Shown: positions 55,441 to 64,000 of the stretch, piece by piece
Layout of the letters: each line of letters starts with the position of its first letter
Numbering within the stretch: position 1 is the first letter of the stretch
From: Pseudomonas sp. WJP1
GTDB lineage: Bacteria > Pseudomonadota > Gammaproteobacteria > Pseudomonadales > Pseudomonadaceae
NCBI RefSeq assembly: GCF_028471945.1
Contig: NZ_CP110128.1
Coordinates: 1,104,501-1,168,500 of the forward strand
Length of the DNA stretch: 64,000 bases
Reading direction: 5' to 3'
The notes under the pieces: generated by a model
Databases searched by the model: none
What the model saw: only the letters and a program-made list of their open reading frames with translations
Told to the model about the DNA's origin: nothing
Program-made: the position numbers and the translations under genes

Positions 55441-55853
55441 AAATTCAACCTGTCGTGAACGATCCCGCGCCGGCCCTGGCACTGCTGGATCAAAAATATC
55501 GGTTCGGACATGCCTTCGGCCAAACACAACTGCCTTTTAAACAGATAACGAATAGCTTAAACCGTTCGGTTGCGCAGAAAAAATGATTGATGGCGTGACG
55601 ATGGCGCGGCAATGAAACAAGAGATGTCGGTTAACGTTTCCGACAGTAAGTTCTGATTTAAAGGGCATTTCTGCTTTTTTCGACTAATTACTCTAAAAAG
55701 TACTTTTCAGCGCCCGGATAGTTTCTATTCTATGGGCATGACCGGTTTCTGCCCTTCGGACCGGTGGCTTCAGTGGACACAGGGTGACTGCTGAAAAGGG
55801 GTAGGGCGATGCGGTTTCTGAAGTTTTCTTTGACGTAGAGAAGGACATCGTCC
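55441..55853. other. 413-base intergenic region, no gene supported
   Basis: The stretch is AT-rich, most clearly near 55540-55740. It should hold the opgD promoter (minus) and that of the small gene at 55854 (plus). A possible hairpin, GACCGGT with ACCGGT, lies near 55740-55768. I see no clear -35/-10 pair and no credible ORF. Confidence 0.4.
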
Positions 55854-56039
55854 ATGTCGAAAGTACAAGGCATCACCGAAATCCTGGGAATCTTTGCGTG
55901 CCTATCTACTGGCCGGCGAAGACGTCGGCTCAATAGCGAGGAGATGAAGCTGGTGGAGCGTTATCGGGAATTGTCGGAGAGTGACCGTATCGCGATGCGT
56001 TATCTGGTGGATGCGATGCGCAGTGTTTCGCGGTTTTGA
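55854..56039 (+). CDS. Small hypothetical protein
   Basis: 61 residues (MSKVQGITEILGIFACLSTG then RRRRRLNSEEMKLVERYREL). A hydrophobic N-terminal third is followed by an Arg cluster and a helical segment whose YRELSESDRIAMRYLVDAM pattern recalls the C-terminal helices of small transcription regulators. GAAGGA lies upstream of the ATG. Likely conserved in Pseudomonas; function unknown. Confidence 0.6.
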   Translation: MSKVQGITEILGIFACLSTGRRRRRLNSEEMKLVERYRELSESDRIAMRYLVDAMRSVSRF

Positions 56040-56091
56040 AGAAATGGAACATTCAGTCGCGGCAATCCTGTCGCGGCTGGACGTTCTCCCC

Positions 56092-56382
56092 TTACCAATC
56101 CTGAGAACGTTCCGAACGCTGATGCAGCACCCTCAACACCTGTATCTGGCCATTGGCAAATCGATACGGGGCAATGAATGGATAGCGGCCAAGTACCAAC
56201 TCTCGTACATCAGGCATGACAGAAGGCCTGCCTGAGCCGGGAAACTGTTCCAACTGCCGGAAACATTGCAGCATGTTGGAAATGATCTCGATGGCAGTAC
56301 CCGCGCTTATGACCTTTCGGTAATGTTCATGGATGGCATCCAGGTCGCTTTCAGCTTTCTCAGTCAGTACTACGCTCGGCAC
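56092..56382 (-). CDS. ParE/RelE superfamily toxin
   Basis: 96 residues. The pattern VVLTEKAESDLDAIHEHYRK, the PGSGRPSVMPDVRELVLGRY core and IQVLRVLHQR tail are typical of the ParE branch of the RelE/ParE toxin superfamily (gyrase-targeting or mRNA-cleaving; not decidable here). Its start lies 23 bases inside the upstream antitoxin gene, so the pair is translationally coupled. Confidence 0.9.
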   Translation of the reverse strand: MPSVVLTEKAESDLDAIHEHYRKVISAGTAIEIISNMLQCFRQLEQFPGSGRPSVMPDVRELVLGRYPFIAPYRFANGQIQVLRVLHQRSERSQDW

Positions 56383-56608
56383 GTTTTTCCCACTTAGCCT
56401 TCACGGCGTCCAGATCGGTCAGTTTTCCAGCATCGGCATCGGCTATGCCGTCGCTTATGGCTTGCAGATGCCATGACTCGGCTTCCACGTATCGAACCAA
56501 TGCACGCTTGAGGTGGTACTGACGGTCGCGATCGGTGGCAGCCGCCAGCTGATCCAGTTGTTGGGCCAGGAGTTCTTCGACACGAAACGACAAAACGGGT
56601 GAGGCCAT
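56360..56608 (-). CDS. Ribbon-helix-helix antitoxin
   Basis: 82 residues. The N-terminal strand and helices SPVLSFRVEELLAQQLDQLA form a ribbon-helix-helix (CopG/RelB-like) DNA-binding domain, and the C-terminal acidic/basic helix (AGKLTDLDAVKAKWEKRAER) would wrap the toxin. It precedes and overlaps the ParE gene. Three tandem 9-bp repeats lie just upstream and are probably its operator. Confidence 0.88.
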   Translation of the reverse strand: MASPVLSFRVEELLAQQLDQLAAATDRDRQYHLKRALVRYVEAESWHLQAISDGIADADAGKLTDLDAVKAKWEKRAERSTD

Positions 56609-56623
56609 GGTGGCTCTCCTAAA

Positions 56624-56650
56624 GATGTATACGTTGTAAACGACGTAAAC
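56624..56650 (-). promoter_or_regulatory. Three tandem 9-bp repeats, operator of the toxin-antitoxin pair
   Basis: Read on the minus strand the repeats are GTTTACGTC, GTTTACAAC and GTATACATC, directly abutting (56650 down to 56624), 16 bases upstream of the antitoxin start. Ribbon-helix-helix proteins often bind such short tandem repeats, so autoregulation is likely. Confidence 0.75.
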
Positions 56651-56778
56651 ACCCTAGGCCCTGCTGCGACTATCGTCAACCACTACCACGTGCGTGGTAG
56701 GGAAACTCTAGCTGGGGATGCATCCGCGGGACGCCAGGAACTGTTTCGAAATGCTTGCCTGCTTAAGGCATGTGATGA

Positions 56779-56802
56779 CCCCGGTGCCTATTGGCACCGG
56801 GG
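56779..56802. terminator. Perfect 10-bp hairpin after the permease gene
   Basis: CCCCGGTGCC (56779-56788) pairs with GGCACCGGGG (56793-56802) around TATT. It lies 10 bases past the minus-strand permease stop; a T-run (TTTT) exists only in the plus direction, so its direction of action is uncertain. Confidence 0.7.
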
Positions 56803-56811
56803 CAGTTTTCA

Positions 56812-58296
56812 TCAGCGACTAACTTTCCACGCATCCCCCGCAGGCGCCGTACCGTGGTCATATGGCTTGGCGATCCACATGTAGAGCAACCCCAGGCCAA
56901 TGACAATCGCAGTGCTCAGCACCATGGCGTAGTTGATGTACCACGCTGCATCTGGTGTCCGTGGCCAGGCCATGTTGATGATCGCGCCGACGCCGTAGAC
57001 CAGTGCGCCGATGTTCACTGCCCAGCCCCAGGCGCCTAGGGTGAATTTGCCGCTGGGTTTCCAGCCTTTCAGGCGTGCGTACAGTGCCGCCAGCACGATC
57101 ATCTGGAAGGCCAGGTAGATACCGATGGCAGCGAAGCTGACGATGGTGGCGACCGCATCCTGCAGGAAGAAGCCGAGGATGATGATCAGCGCTGGCAGGA
57201 CGCCGGACACGAACAGCGCCGCAACCGGAACCTGGGTTGTCGGAGAAATCTTCTTCAGCAGTCGGCTGCCGATGACCATTTCATCCCGGGCGTAGGAGTA
57301 CAGCAGGCGACTGGCCGCCGCTTGCAGGCTGATGACGCAGGAGATGAAGGAAATCATCACCACGCCCATCACCATCTTCGAGCCCACCGGGCCGAAAGCG
57401 TTGTTGAGGATGGTGCCGACCGGGTCCTTGTCGGCTCCATCGATCACCGCTTGCATGTCCGGCACGGCGAGGATCAGCGCCAGGCAGGCGAACATCGCCG
57501 CAACGCCGCCGATGTAGATGGTCATGCGCATGGCCACCGGAATTTTCTTGCTCGGGTTCGGGGTTTCTTCGGCCACATCGCCGCAGGCCTCGAAGCCGTA
57601 GTACAGGAACATCCCCGCCAACGAAGCGGTGAGGAAGGCCGGCAGGTACGAGCCGTCGACGCTGATGTCGAAGGTGTTGAACAGCACGCTGATCGACTGG
57701 TGACGCTCGAAGATCAGCAGGTAAACGCCGACGATCACCGCTCCCACCAGTTCGCAGAGGAAGCCGAACATGGCGATGCGCGCCAGCACCTTGGTGCCGC
57801 TGAGGTTGACCAAGGTGGCGAACAGGGTCAGCACCAAGGCAATGACGATGTTGGTGTTGTTGCTCGGTTCAAAACCGAGCATGGCGGCCAGGTATGGGCC
57901 GGCGCCGACGGCTACGGCGGCGATGGTCACGCACAGGGCGATGGAGTAGATCCAGCCGACCATCCACGCCCAGCGTTTGCCCACCAGGCGACGCGCCCAG
58001 GGGTACACACCACCGGAAATCGGGAACTGCGATACCACTTCACCGAAGATCAGGCACACCAGCAACTGGCCGCAACCAACCAGCAGGTAGGCCCAGAACA
58101 TCGGTGGTCCGCCAGCGGCGAGGCACAGGCCGAAGAGGGTATAGACCCCTACGACCGGCGAGAGATAAGTGAAGCCCAGGGCGAAGTTTTCCCACAGGCT
58201 CATGCTGCGATTGAAGTTGGAGGTGTAACCCAGTTTTCGCAGTTGCTCGGCGTCGCTGTCGACGACAGCGGTAGTGAGATCGGGTGATGCAGTCAT
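56812..58296 (-). CDS. APC family amino acid/polyamine permease
   Basis: 494 residues from ATG 58296 (MTASPDLTTAVVDSDAEQLR), with about 12 hydrophobic helices (FALGFTYLSPVVGVYTLFGL; SQFPISGGVYPWARRLVGKR). The helix 1 and GGVYPWAR patterns are those of amino acid/GABA or polyamine permeases. The gene lies directly downstream of the aminobutyraldehyde dehydrogenase gene on the same strand, with a REP pair between, which suggests an amine or GABA substrate. Confidence 0.88.
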   Translation of the reverse strand: MTASPDLTTAVVDSDAEQLRKLGYTSNFNRSMSLWENFALGFTYLSPVVGVYTLFGLCLAAGGPPMFWAYLLVGCGQLLVCLIFGEVVSQFPISGGVYPWARRLVGKRWAWMVGWIYSIALCVTIAAVAVGAGPYLAAMLGFEPSNNTNIVIALVLTLFATLVNLSGTKVLARIAMFGFLCELVGAVIVGVYLLIFERHQSISVLFNTFDISVDGSYLPAFLTASLAGMFLYYGFEACGDVAEETPNPSKKIPVAMRMTIYIGGVAAMFACLALILAVPDMQAVIDGADKDPVGTILNNAFGPVGSKMVMGVVMISFISCVISLQAAASRLLYSYARDEMVIGSRLLKKISPTTQVPVAALFVSGVLPALIIILGFFLQDAVATIVSFAAIGIYLAFQMIVLAALYARLKGWKPSGKFTLGAWGWAVNIGALVYGVGAIINMAWPRTPDAAWYINYAMVLSTAIVIGLGLLYMWIAKPYDHGTAPAGDAWKVSR

Positions 58297-58440
58297 GTGT
58301 GTTTCTCCGGAAAATCGGCAGATTTCGGATGTCCGATGCCGTGGCGGAGCCTGGAGGCGCCGCCCGGATCGGTGGTTATTGTTTTGTTTGAAACCAGGTG
58401 GTGCGTAATGCCGGTTTCGACCTTGAAACCGAGGTGACGC

Positions 58441-58506
58441 CATCGCTGGCAAGCCAGCTCCCACAGGGAAACGCATTCCAAACTGTAGGAGCTGGCTTGC
58501 CAGCGA
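58441..58506. repeat. REPIN-like pair, GGCAAGCC subclass
   Basis: CATCGCTGGCAAGCCAGCTC and GAGCTGGCTTGCCAGCGA flank about 20 bases, between the permease and dehydrogenase genes. Same subclass as at 27868. Confidence 0.85.
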
Positions 58507-58511
58507 AGCTC

Positions 58512-59936
58512 TTAATGCTTGAACATCACATGCCGCACAACGGTGTAGTCCTCCAACCCATACATCGACATGTCCTTGCCATACCCGGACAGCTTCTGCC
58601 CGCCATGGGGCATTTCGCTGACCAGCATGAAGTGCGTGTTGACCCAGGTGCAGCCGTACTGCAAGCGCGCCGACAGGCGATGGGCGCGGCCGACGTCGGC
58701 AGTCCACACCGAGGACGCCAGGCCGTAGTCCGAATCGTTGGCCCAGCCCAGCACCTGCGCTTCATCGCTGAATTTGGTCACGGACACTACCGGCCCGAAC
58801 ACTTCGCGACGCACGATCTCGTCGTCCTGCTGCGCATCGGCCAGCACGGTCGGTTCGAAGAAGAAACCATTGCCTTCGACGGCCTTGCCGCCGGTGACCA
58901 GGCGAATGTGCGGCTGCGCCACGGCGCGCTCGACGAAGCCAGCGACGCGGTCGCGGTGTTGCGCGGTGATCAATGGGCCGAGTTCGGTCGATGGATCGTC
59001 CTGCAAGCCGTACTTGATGCTGCTGACCGCTGCACCGAGCTTCTCCACGAACTTGTCGTAGATGCCGGCCTGGGCATAGATGCGGCAAGCAGCGGTGCAG
59101 TCCTGCCCGGCGTTGTAGAAACCGAAGGTGCGGATGCCCTCGACGGCGGCGTCGATGTCGGCGTCGTCGAAGATGATCACCGGGGCCTTGCCGCCCAGTT
59201 CCATGTGCATGCGCTTGACGCTGTCGGCGGTGCTGGAAATGATGTTCGAGCCGGTGGCGATCGAGCCGGTCAGCGACACCATGCGCACTTTCGGGTGGGT
59301 GACCAGCGGGCTACCGACGGTTGGACCACGGCCAAACACCAGGTTGAGCACGCCGGCGGGGAAAATCTCCGACGCCAGTTCGGCCAGGCGCAATGCGGTC
59401 AACGGCGTTTGTTCCGACGGCTTGAGCACCACGGTATTGCCGGCGGCCAGGGCCGGGGCGATTTTCCAGGCGACCATCATCAGCGGGTAGTTCCACGGCG
59501 CGATGGAGGCGATCACCCCCACCGGGTCGCGGCGGATCATCGAGGTGTGGCCGGGCAGGTATTCGCCTCCGGCCGAGCCGCTCATGCAACGGCTGGCGCC
59601 AGCGAAGAAGCGGAACACGTCGGCAATCGCCGGGATCTCGTCATTGAGCGCGGCGCTGTAGGGCTTGCCGCAGTTGTCCGATTCCAGCTTGGCCAGCTCT
59701 TCGCCATGGGCTTCGATGGCGTCGGCGAGTTTGAGCAGCAGCAGCGAGCGCTCTTTCGGTGGTGTGTGCGACCAGCTGTCGAACGCGGCATCGGCGGCGC
59801 GCACGGCGGCATCGACCTGGGCTTCGCTGGCTTCGTTGATTTCCACCAGCACACTGCCCAGCGCGGGGTTGAACACCGGTTGGGCAGGGCCTTCGCCGGT
59901 GAGCAGTTGGCCGTTGATCAGGAGTTGGGTTTGCAT
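58512..59936 (-). CDS. patD: Gamma-aminobutyraldehyde dehydrogenase (YdcW/PatD-like)
   Basis: 474 residues from ATG 59936 ([20 protein letters not shown]), the E. coli PatD length. Catalytic Glu in MELGGKAP, catalytic Cys in GQDCTAACR. It would oxidise 4-aminobutyraldehyde, from putrescine, to GABA with NAD. The ABC importer genes upstream match the E. coli ydcSTUV-patD order, which supports the name; broader aldehyde use is possible. Confidence 0.88.
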   Translation of the reverse strand: MQTQLLINGQLLTGEGPAQPVFNPALGSVLVEINEASEAQVDAAVRAADAAFDSWSHTPPKERSLLLLKLADAIEAHGEELAKLESDNCGKPYSAALNDEIPAIADVFRFFAGASRCMSGSAGGEYLPGHTSMIRRDPVGVIASIAPWNYPLMMVAWKIAPALAAGNTVVLKPSEQTPLTALRLAELASEIFPAGVLNLVFGRGPTVGSPLVTHPKVRMVSLTGSIATGSNIISSTADSVKRMHMELGGKAPVIIFDDADIDAAVEGIRTFGFYNAGQDCTAACRIYAQAGIYDKFVEKLGAAVSSIKYGLQDDPSTELGPLITAQHRDRVAGFVERAVAQPHIRLVTGGKAVEGNGFFFEPTVLADAQQDDEIVRREVFGPVVSVTKFSDEAQVLGWANDSDYGLASSVWTADVGRAHRLSARLQYGCTWVNTHFMLVSEMPHGGQKLSGYGKDMSMYGLEDYTVVRHVMFKH

Positions 59937-59985
59937 GGCTTTGTCCTCTTCGAAGCTATTTATTTTTATCTGCAGAAACCGGCCC

Positions 59986-60101
59986 CTGTAGGAGCGAGCA
60001 TGCTCCGGGCGGCGTTCCGACGATGAACCTGAGAGCACCGAGGGGTGTCAGGTGCCCAGTGTCATCGTTGACGACCATCGCGAGCAGGCTCGCTCCTACA
60101 G
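59986..60101. repeat. REPIN-like inverted pair
   Basis: CTGTAGGAGCGAGCATGCTC and GAGCAGGCTCGCTCCTACAG face each other over about 75 bases. It separates patD from the ABC transporter genes on the same strand. Confidence 0.9.
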
Positions 60102-60126
60102 GGGGTAGTTGTTGTCTGTACGTGAT

Positions 60127-60936
60127 TTATTTCCCGCCGCTACCGGCAACGCTCTCACCACCCCGCGTCAGGTAATAGGCGCCAAGGATCGGCAGCATCG
60201 TCACGATCATCACCAGCATCGCCACGACGTTGGTCACCGGCACATCCCGTGGGCGGCTGAGCTGGTTGAGCAGCCACAGCGGCAGGGTGCGTTCGTGGCC
60301 GGCGGTGAAGGTGGTAACGATGATCTCGTCGAATGACAGCGCGAACGCCAACATGCCGCCGGCCAGCAACGCCGAGCCGAGGTTCGGCAGGATGATGTAG
60401 CGGAAGGTCTGCCAGCCATCGGCGCCGAGGTCCATCGAGGCTTCGATCAAGCTATGGGAGGTACGACGCAAGCGGGCGATGACGTTGTTGTAGACGATCA
60501 CCACGCAGAAGGTCGCGTGGCCGACGATGATGGTGAACATCCCCGGCTCGATGCCCAGTGTCTTGAAGGTCGCCAGCAGCGCGATGCCGGTGATGATCCC
60601 CGGCAGGGCGATCGGCAGGATCAGCATCAGCGAGATGCCTTGCTTGCCGAAGAAATCCCGTCGGTACAACGCCGCCGACGCCAGTGTGCCAAGCACCATG
60701 GCAATCGCCGTGGCAATGGCTGCGATCTGCAGCGACAACTTGATCGCTTCCAGCACGTCGGGGCGCGAGAACGCCACGCCGATCCACTTCAGGGTGAAGC
60801 CCTTGGGCGGGAAGCTGAAGGCTGCGTCTTCGGTGTTGAAGGCGTACAGGAAGATGATCAGGATCGGGAAGTGCAGGAACACCAGCCCGCCCCAGGCTGC
60901 TATGCGCAGGCCTAATGAAGCCTTTTCAGAGTGCAT
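60127..60936 (-). CDS. ABC transporter permease (YdcV-like)
   Basis: 269 residues, six membrane helices, with the inner-membrane permease EAA loop ([20 protein letters not shown] followed by [10 protein letters not shown]). It would form the channel with the YdcU-like permease; its start overlaps the other gene's end by 11 bases. The family serves spermidine/putrescine-type importers. Confidence 0.9.
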   Translation of the reverse strand: MHSEKASLGLRIAAWGGLVFLHFPILIIFLYAFNTEDAAFSFPPKGFTLKWIGVAFSRPDVLEAIKLSLQIAAIATAIAMVLGTLASAALYRRDFFGKQGISLMLILPIALPGIITGIALLATFKTLGIEPGMFTIIVGHATFCVVIVYNNVIARLRRTSHSLIEASMDLGADGWQTFRYIILPNLGSALLAGGMLAFALSFDEIIVTTFTAGHERTLPLWLLNQLSRPRDVPVTNVVAMLVMIVTMLPILGAYYLTRGGESVAGSGGK

Positions 60937-61873
60937 CGAAGGCCCCCAGTCGTTTGACGATGGACAAATAAATGGCGATCAACACGATCGGCACCAGGGT
61001 GAAGGCGGCGGCCATCGGCATGTTGCCGATCGCACCTTGCTGGGCATACACCATGCTGCCGACGAAGTAGCCCGGTGGGCCGACCAGTTGCGGCACGATG
61101 AAATCGCCCAGGGTCAGCGAAAACGTGAAGATGGAGCCTGCGGCAATCCCCGGAATCGACAGCGGCAAAATCACCTGCATGAAGGTCTGGCGTGGCTTGG
61201 CGCCGAGGTCGGCGGAGGCTTGCAGCAGCGACGGCGGCAGGCGCTCCAGCGACGCCTGGATCGGCAGGATCATGAAGGGCAGCCAGATGTAGACGAACAC
61301 CATGAAACGCCCCAGGTGTGAGGTCGACAAGGTACTGCCGCCGACTCCCGGAATGCCCAGTACGAACTGCAACAAGGGTTCCAGCCCCAGGTTCTGCACG
61401 AACCACTGCGCCACGCCGCCCTTTGCCAGCAGCAGGGTCCAGGCATAGGCCTTGACGATGTAGCTGGCCCACATCGGCATCATCACCGCGATGTAGAAAA
61501 ATGCCTTGGTTTTACCCGTGGTGTAACGCGCCATGTAGTAAGCAATCGGGAACGCGACGATGGCGCTGGCGATGGACACCACGATGGCCATGCTCAGGGT
61601 GCGCAGGATGATGTCGAAGTTCGATGGCTGGAACAACGCGGCGAAGTTCGCCAGGGTCAGGTCAGGAGTGACCGCCATGGTGAAGTCGTCGAAGGTGTAG
61701 AAGCCCTGCCACAGCAACGTCAGCAACGAGCCCAGGTAGATCGCGCCGAACCAAAGCAGCGGCGGTACCAGCAGCATCGACAGGTACAGGTTCGGCCGGC
61801 GATACAGCAGGTTGGAAAACCTGCGCAACGCCGAGCCGCCCGACGAGGTTTGGGAAACAGCCAGGGTGCTCAT
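60926..61873 (-). CDS. ABC transporter permease (YdcU-like)
   Basis: 315 residues with six membrane helices and an EAA loop ([20 protein letters not shown]). It belongs to the same transport complex as the next permease and the ATPase. It begins one base after the ATPase stop and overlaps the following gene, so all three are co-transcribed. Confidence 0.9.
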   Translation of the reverse strand: MSTLAVSQTSSGGSALRRFSNLLYRRPNLYLSMLLVPPLLWFGAIYLGSLLTLLWQGFYTFDDFTMAVTPDLTLANFAALFQPSNFDIILRTLSMAIVVSIASAIVAFPIAYYMARYTTGKTKAFFYIAVMMPMWASYIVKAYAWTLLLAKGGVAQWFVQNLGLEPLLQFVLGIPGVGGSTLSTSHLGRFMVFVYIWLPFMILPIQASLERLPPSLLQASADLGAKPRQTFMQVILPLSIPGIAAGSIFTFSLTLGDFIVPQLVGPPGYFVGSMVYAQQGAIGNMPMAAAFTLVPIVLIAIYLSIVKRLGAFDAL

Positions 61874-61874
61874 G

Positions 61875-62912
61875 TCACACCCCGCCTGTCAGGGTGTCGT
61901 GCAGCGGGATCATCGCTTCGCGAGCCCAGCGAGCGCTGAGGCGTTGGCCGGTCTGGTGCTGGGCGCTGGTATCGAGCCATTGATTGTTGGCCTGGCTGAT
62001 GTTCAGGGTCTGGCCGTTTTCCAGCTTCAGTTCGTAGCGGGTGGCGCTGCCCTGGTACTGGATGTCGTGCAGCAGGCCGCTGACTTCGATCTCGTGGCTG
62101 GCCAGCGGACCTTCGGCGAAACGCACGTGTTCCGGGCGAATCGAGAACGGCTGCGGATTGCCGCTCAACTGCCGCGCCAGGTCACCGCGGATCACGTTGG
62201 AAGTACCGACGAATTCGGCGACGAAGGTGGTTGCCGGTTTCATGTACAGGTTGCGCGGCGAATCGACCTGTTCGATGCGACCCTTGTTGAACACGGCGAC
62301 GCGGTCGGACATCGACAGCGCTTCGGTCTGGTCGTGGGTGACGAAGATGAAGGTGATGCCGAGCTGGCGTTGCAGCTTCTTCAGTTCGCCTTGCATTTGC
62401 TCGCGCAGCTTCAGGTCCAGTGCACCCAGCGGTTCGTCGAGCAACAGCACCCGCGGACGATTGACCAGGGCGCGGGCCAGGGCCACGCGTTGGCGCTGGC
62501 CGCCGGAGAGTTGCACCGGCTTGCGCTCGCCGTAGCCGCCGAGGGCGACCATGTCGAGGGCTTCCTCGGCGCGCTTGAGGCGTTCGGCCTTGGCGACGCC
62601 TTTGACTTTCAAGCCGTAGGCGACGTTGTCGCGAACGTTCATGTGCGGGAACAGCGCGTAATCCTGGAACACGGTGTTCACGTCACGCTGGTACGGCGGC
62701 AGGCCGGCGGCCTCCTCGCCATGAATACGAATGGAACCCGCGCTCGGTTGTTCAAAACCGGCGATCAGGCGCAGGCAGGTGGTTTTGCCCGAGCCGGAAG
62801 GCCCCAGCATGGAGAAAAACTCGCCGTCCTGGATGTCGATGGAAACCCGGTCAACGGCTTTCACTTCGCCGAACTGACGGGAAACGTTGGTGAACTGGAC
62901 TGCAAGCGTCAT
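61875..62912 (-). CDS. ABC transporter ATP-binding protein (YdcT/PotA-like)
   Basis: 345 residues from ATG 62912 (MTLAVQFTNVSRQFGEVKAV). Walker A GPSGSGKTT, signature LSGGQRQRVALARAL, Walker B VLLLDEPLGALD, then a C-terminal TOBE domain. It powers import by the two permeases. A longer frame to 63545 overlaps the substrate-binding gene and a REPIN; I reject it. Confidence 0.93.
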   Translation of the reverse strand: MTLAVQFTNVSRQFGEVKAVDRVSIDIQDGEFFSMLGPSGSGKTTCLRLIAGFEQPSAGSIRIHGEEAAGLPPYQRDVNTVFQDYALFPHMNVRDNVAYGLKVKGVAKAERLKRAEEALDMVALGGYGERKPVQLSGGQRQRVALARALVNRPRVLLLDEPLGALDLKLREQMQGELKKLQRQLGITFIFVTHDQTEALSMSDRVAVFNKGRIEQVDSPRNLYMKPATTFVAEFVGTSNVIRGDLARQLSGNPQPFSIRPEHVRFAEGPLASHEIEVSGLLHDIQYQGSATRYELKLENGQTLNISQANNQWLDTSAQHQTGQRLSARWAREAMIPLHDTLTGGV

Positions 62913-63026
62913 GGTGCGGTGCTCCAAAAAGGCGAAGGCCGTCGCAGCGGCCCTGCCTGGACTTCTGAAAAACAGAACAGCTTTTATCGGTGGGCCGAGC
63001 ACGGTAGTGGCAACGGCGCTGATCAA

Positions 63027-63118
63027 CTGTAGGAGTGAGCCTGCTCGCGATGAGGGCAGAACAGTCAGTATCTCTGTCGACTGACACACCGCCATCGCGA
63101 GCAGGCTCGCTCCTACAG
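63027..63118. repeat. REPIN-like inverted pair
   Basis: CTGTAGGAGTGAGCCTGCTC and GAGCAGGCTCGCTCCTACAG flank about 50 bases, between the substrate-binding and ATPase genes of one transporter operon. Confidence 0.9.
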
Positions 63119-63129
63119 GGTGGGGCGGC

Positions 63130-64000
63130 TTACCTGCCGCCCATGATCGCGATGTAGTCCTGGGTCCAGCGGCTGTACGGCACGAACTTGCCGCCTTCAG
63201 CCTGCGGGGTTTTCCAGAAGGCGATCTTGTCGAAGTTGTCGAAACCGTTGGTCTTGCAGCCCTCGGCACCGAGCAATTCGCTCTCCTTGCACGCTGCCGG
63301 TACCGCTGGCAACGAACCGAACCACGCCGCCACGTCACCCTGGACTTTCGGTTGCAGCGACCAGTCCATCCACTTGTACGCACAGTTCGGATGCTTGGCG
63401 TCGGTGTGCAGCATGGTGGTGTCGGCCCATCCGGTGGCGCCTTCTTTCGGGATGGTCGAGGCGATCGGCTGTTTCTCGTTGACCAGGCCGTTGACCTGAT
63501 ACGGCCAGGCCCCGGACGCCACCACGCCTTCGTTCTTGAAGTCACTCATTTGCACGGTGGTGTCGTGCCAGTAGCGGTGGATCAACGGCTGTTGGGCGCG
63601 TAACAGATCGAGCACGGCCTTGTATTGCGCTTCGGTCAGTTCGTAGGGGTTCTGGATGCCCAGTTCCGGCTTGGTGGATTTCAGGTACAGCGCCGCGTCG
63701 GCGATGTAGATCGGGCCGTCATAGGCTTGCACGCGGCCCTTGTTCGGCTTGCCGTCCGGCAGGTTTTCGGCATTGAACAACACGCCCCAGCTGTCGGGTG
63801 CGGTCTTGAATACGTTGGTGTTGTACATCAACACGTTTGGACCCCATTGGTACGGGGTGCCGTAGGTCTGCTTGTTGACCACGTACCAGGGCGCATCCTT
63901 GAGGCGCGGGTCGAGGTTCTTCCAGTTCGGGATCAACGCCGTGTTGATCGGCTGCACCCGTTTGCCGACGATCAGGCGCAGGGAGGCGTCGCCGGACGCG
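63130..64000 (-). CDS. ABC transporter substrate-binding protein (YdcS-like), 5' end outside the window
   Basis: The last 290 residues or so are present; the frame stays open to the window edge (SGDASLRLIVGKRVQPINTA). A type II periplasmic-binding fold is seen in QWGPNVLMYNTNVFK, NEGVVASGAWPYQVNGLVNE and FDKIAFWKTP. Placement upstream of the ATPase and permeases and near patD marks it as the putrescine/polyamine-type receptor. Ligand not proven. Confidence 0.85.
   Translation of the reverse strand, partial: ASGDASLRLIVGKRVQPINTALIPNWKNLDPRLKDAPWYVVNKQTYGTPYQWGPNVLMYNTNVFKTAPDSWGVLFNAENLPDGKPNKGRVQAYDGPIYIADAALYLKSTKPELGIQNPYELTEAQYKAVLDLLRAQQPLIHRYWHDTTVQMSDFKNEGVVASGAWPYQVNGLVNEKQPIASTIPKEGATGWADTTMLHTDAKHPNCAYKWMDWSLQPKVQGDVAAWFGSLPAVPAACKESELLGAEGCKTNGFDNFDKIAFWKTPQAEGGKFVPYSRWTQDYIAIMGGR

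Noticed and set aside
55730..55933. Minus-strand 67-codon frame in the opgD upstream gap
   Set aside because: No ribosome binding site, no conservation signal, and it overlaps the small plus-strand gene at 55854.
61875..63545. Extended N-terminus of the ABC ATPase frame
   Set aside because: The extra 211 residues run through a REPIN and overlap the receptor gene; the canonical start MTLAVQFTNVSRQFG is at 62912.

Overview
The window is chromosomal DNA of a Pseudomonas, most likely of the P. fluorescens group. This rests on the gene order (pilF-rodZ-ispG-hisS-yfgM-bamB-der; guaB-guaA; ffh, rpsP-rimM-trmD-rplS; xerD-dsbC-hom-thrC-recJ), on high GC codon use with many long antisense shadow frames, and on many copies of a GTAGGAGCGAGC/CTCGCGAT palindromic repeat (REPIN-like). 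Almost everything is core housekeeping sequence. I see no prophage, transposase, integron, CRISPR array, rRNA or tRNA.

Layout. 1-7742: a co-oriented run for type IV pilus assembly (pilF), cell shape (rodZ), isoprenoids (ispG), histidyl-tRNA (hisS), envelope assembly (yfgM, bamB) and ribosome assembly (der). 7866-9793: an overlapping methionine-type aminotransferase and omega-amidase pair. 9979-11658: leuA on the minus strand, preceded by a possible leader peptide and attenuator. 12053-16310: a hypothetical gene, an M23 endopeptidase, xseA, a TSUP permease and a zinc-ribbon protein. 16426-19572: guaB-guaA behind a near-consensus promoter. 19643-22705: a 1020-residue dermonecrotic/PMT-like toxin gene. 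22912-24785: multicopper oxidase overlapping tadA. 24910-26606: cmoA-cmoB. 26763-28391: lysoplasmalogenase, chagasin-like inhibitor and an orphan gene. 28572-33875: a second-type Lon protease, an L,D-transpeptidase, two Nudix hydrolases, a gamma carbonic anhydrase and a DUF1289 protein. 34018-36478: a truncated VUT protein, a CorC/HlyC protein and a CcsA/YpjD protein. 36674-40244: ffh and the rpsP-rimM-trmD-rplS operon. 40346-47055: antiporter, xerD, dsbC, hom, thrC. 47327-47770: a DUF3509 gene followed by a strongly structured RNA candidate. 47784-55440: periplasmic binding-like protein, CaiB-type CoA transferase, yaeQ, recJ, an old-yellow-enzyme reductase and opgD. 55854-56608: a small hypothetical gene and a ParE/RHH toxin-antitoxin pair with a three-repeat operator. 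56812-64000: APC permease, gamma-aminobutyraldehyde dehydrogenase and a YdcSTUV-type ABC importer running off the window end; together these look like a polyamine/aminobutyraldehyde uptake and oxidation locus.

The least explained items are the nested-stem RNA at 47650-47770, the leuA leader at 11690-11827, the tandem terminator-like hairpins just before hom, and the toxin whose TIKI/ChaN-like domain appears to lack the expected catalytic residues. Assignments come from reading the sequence and remembered family knowledge; no database search was run.
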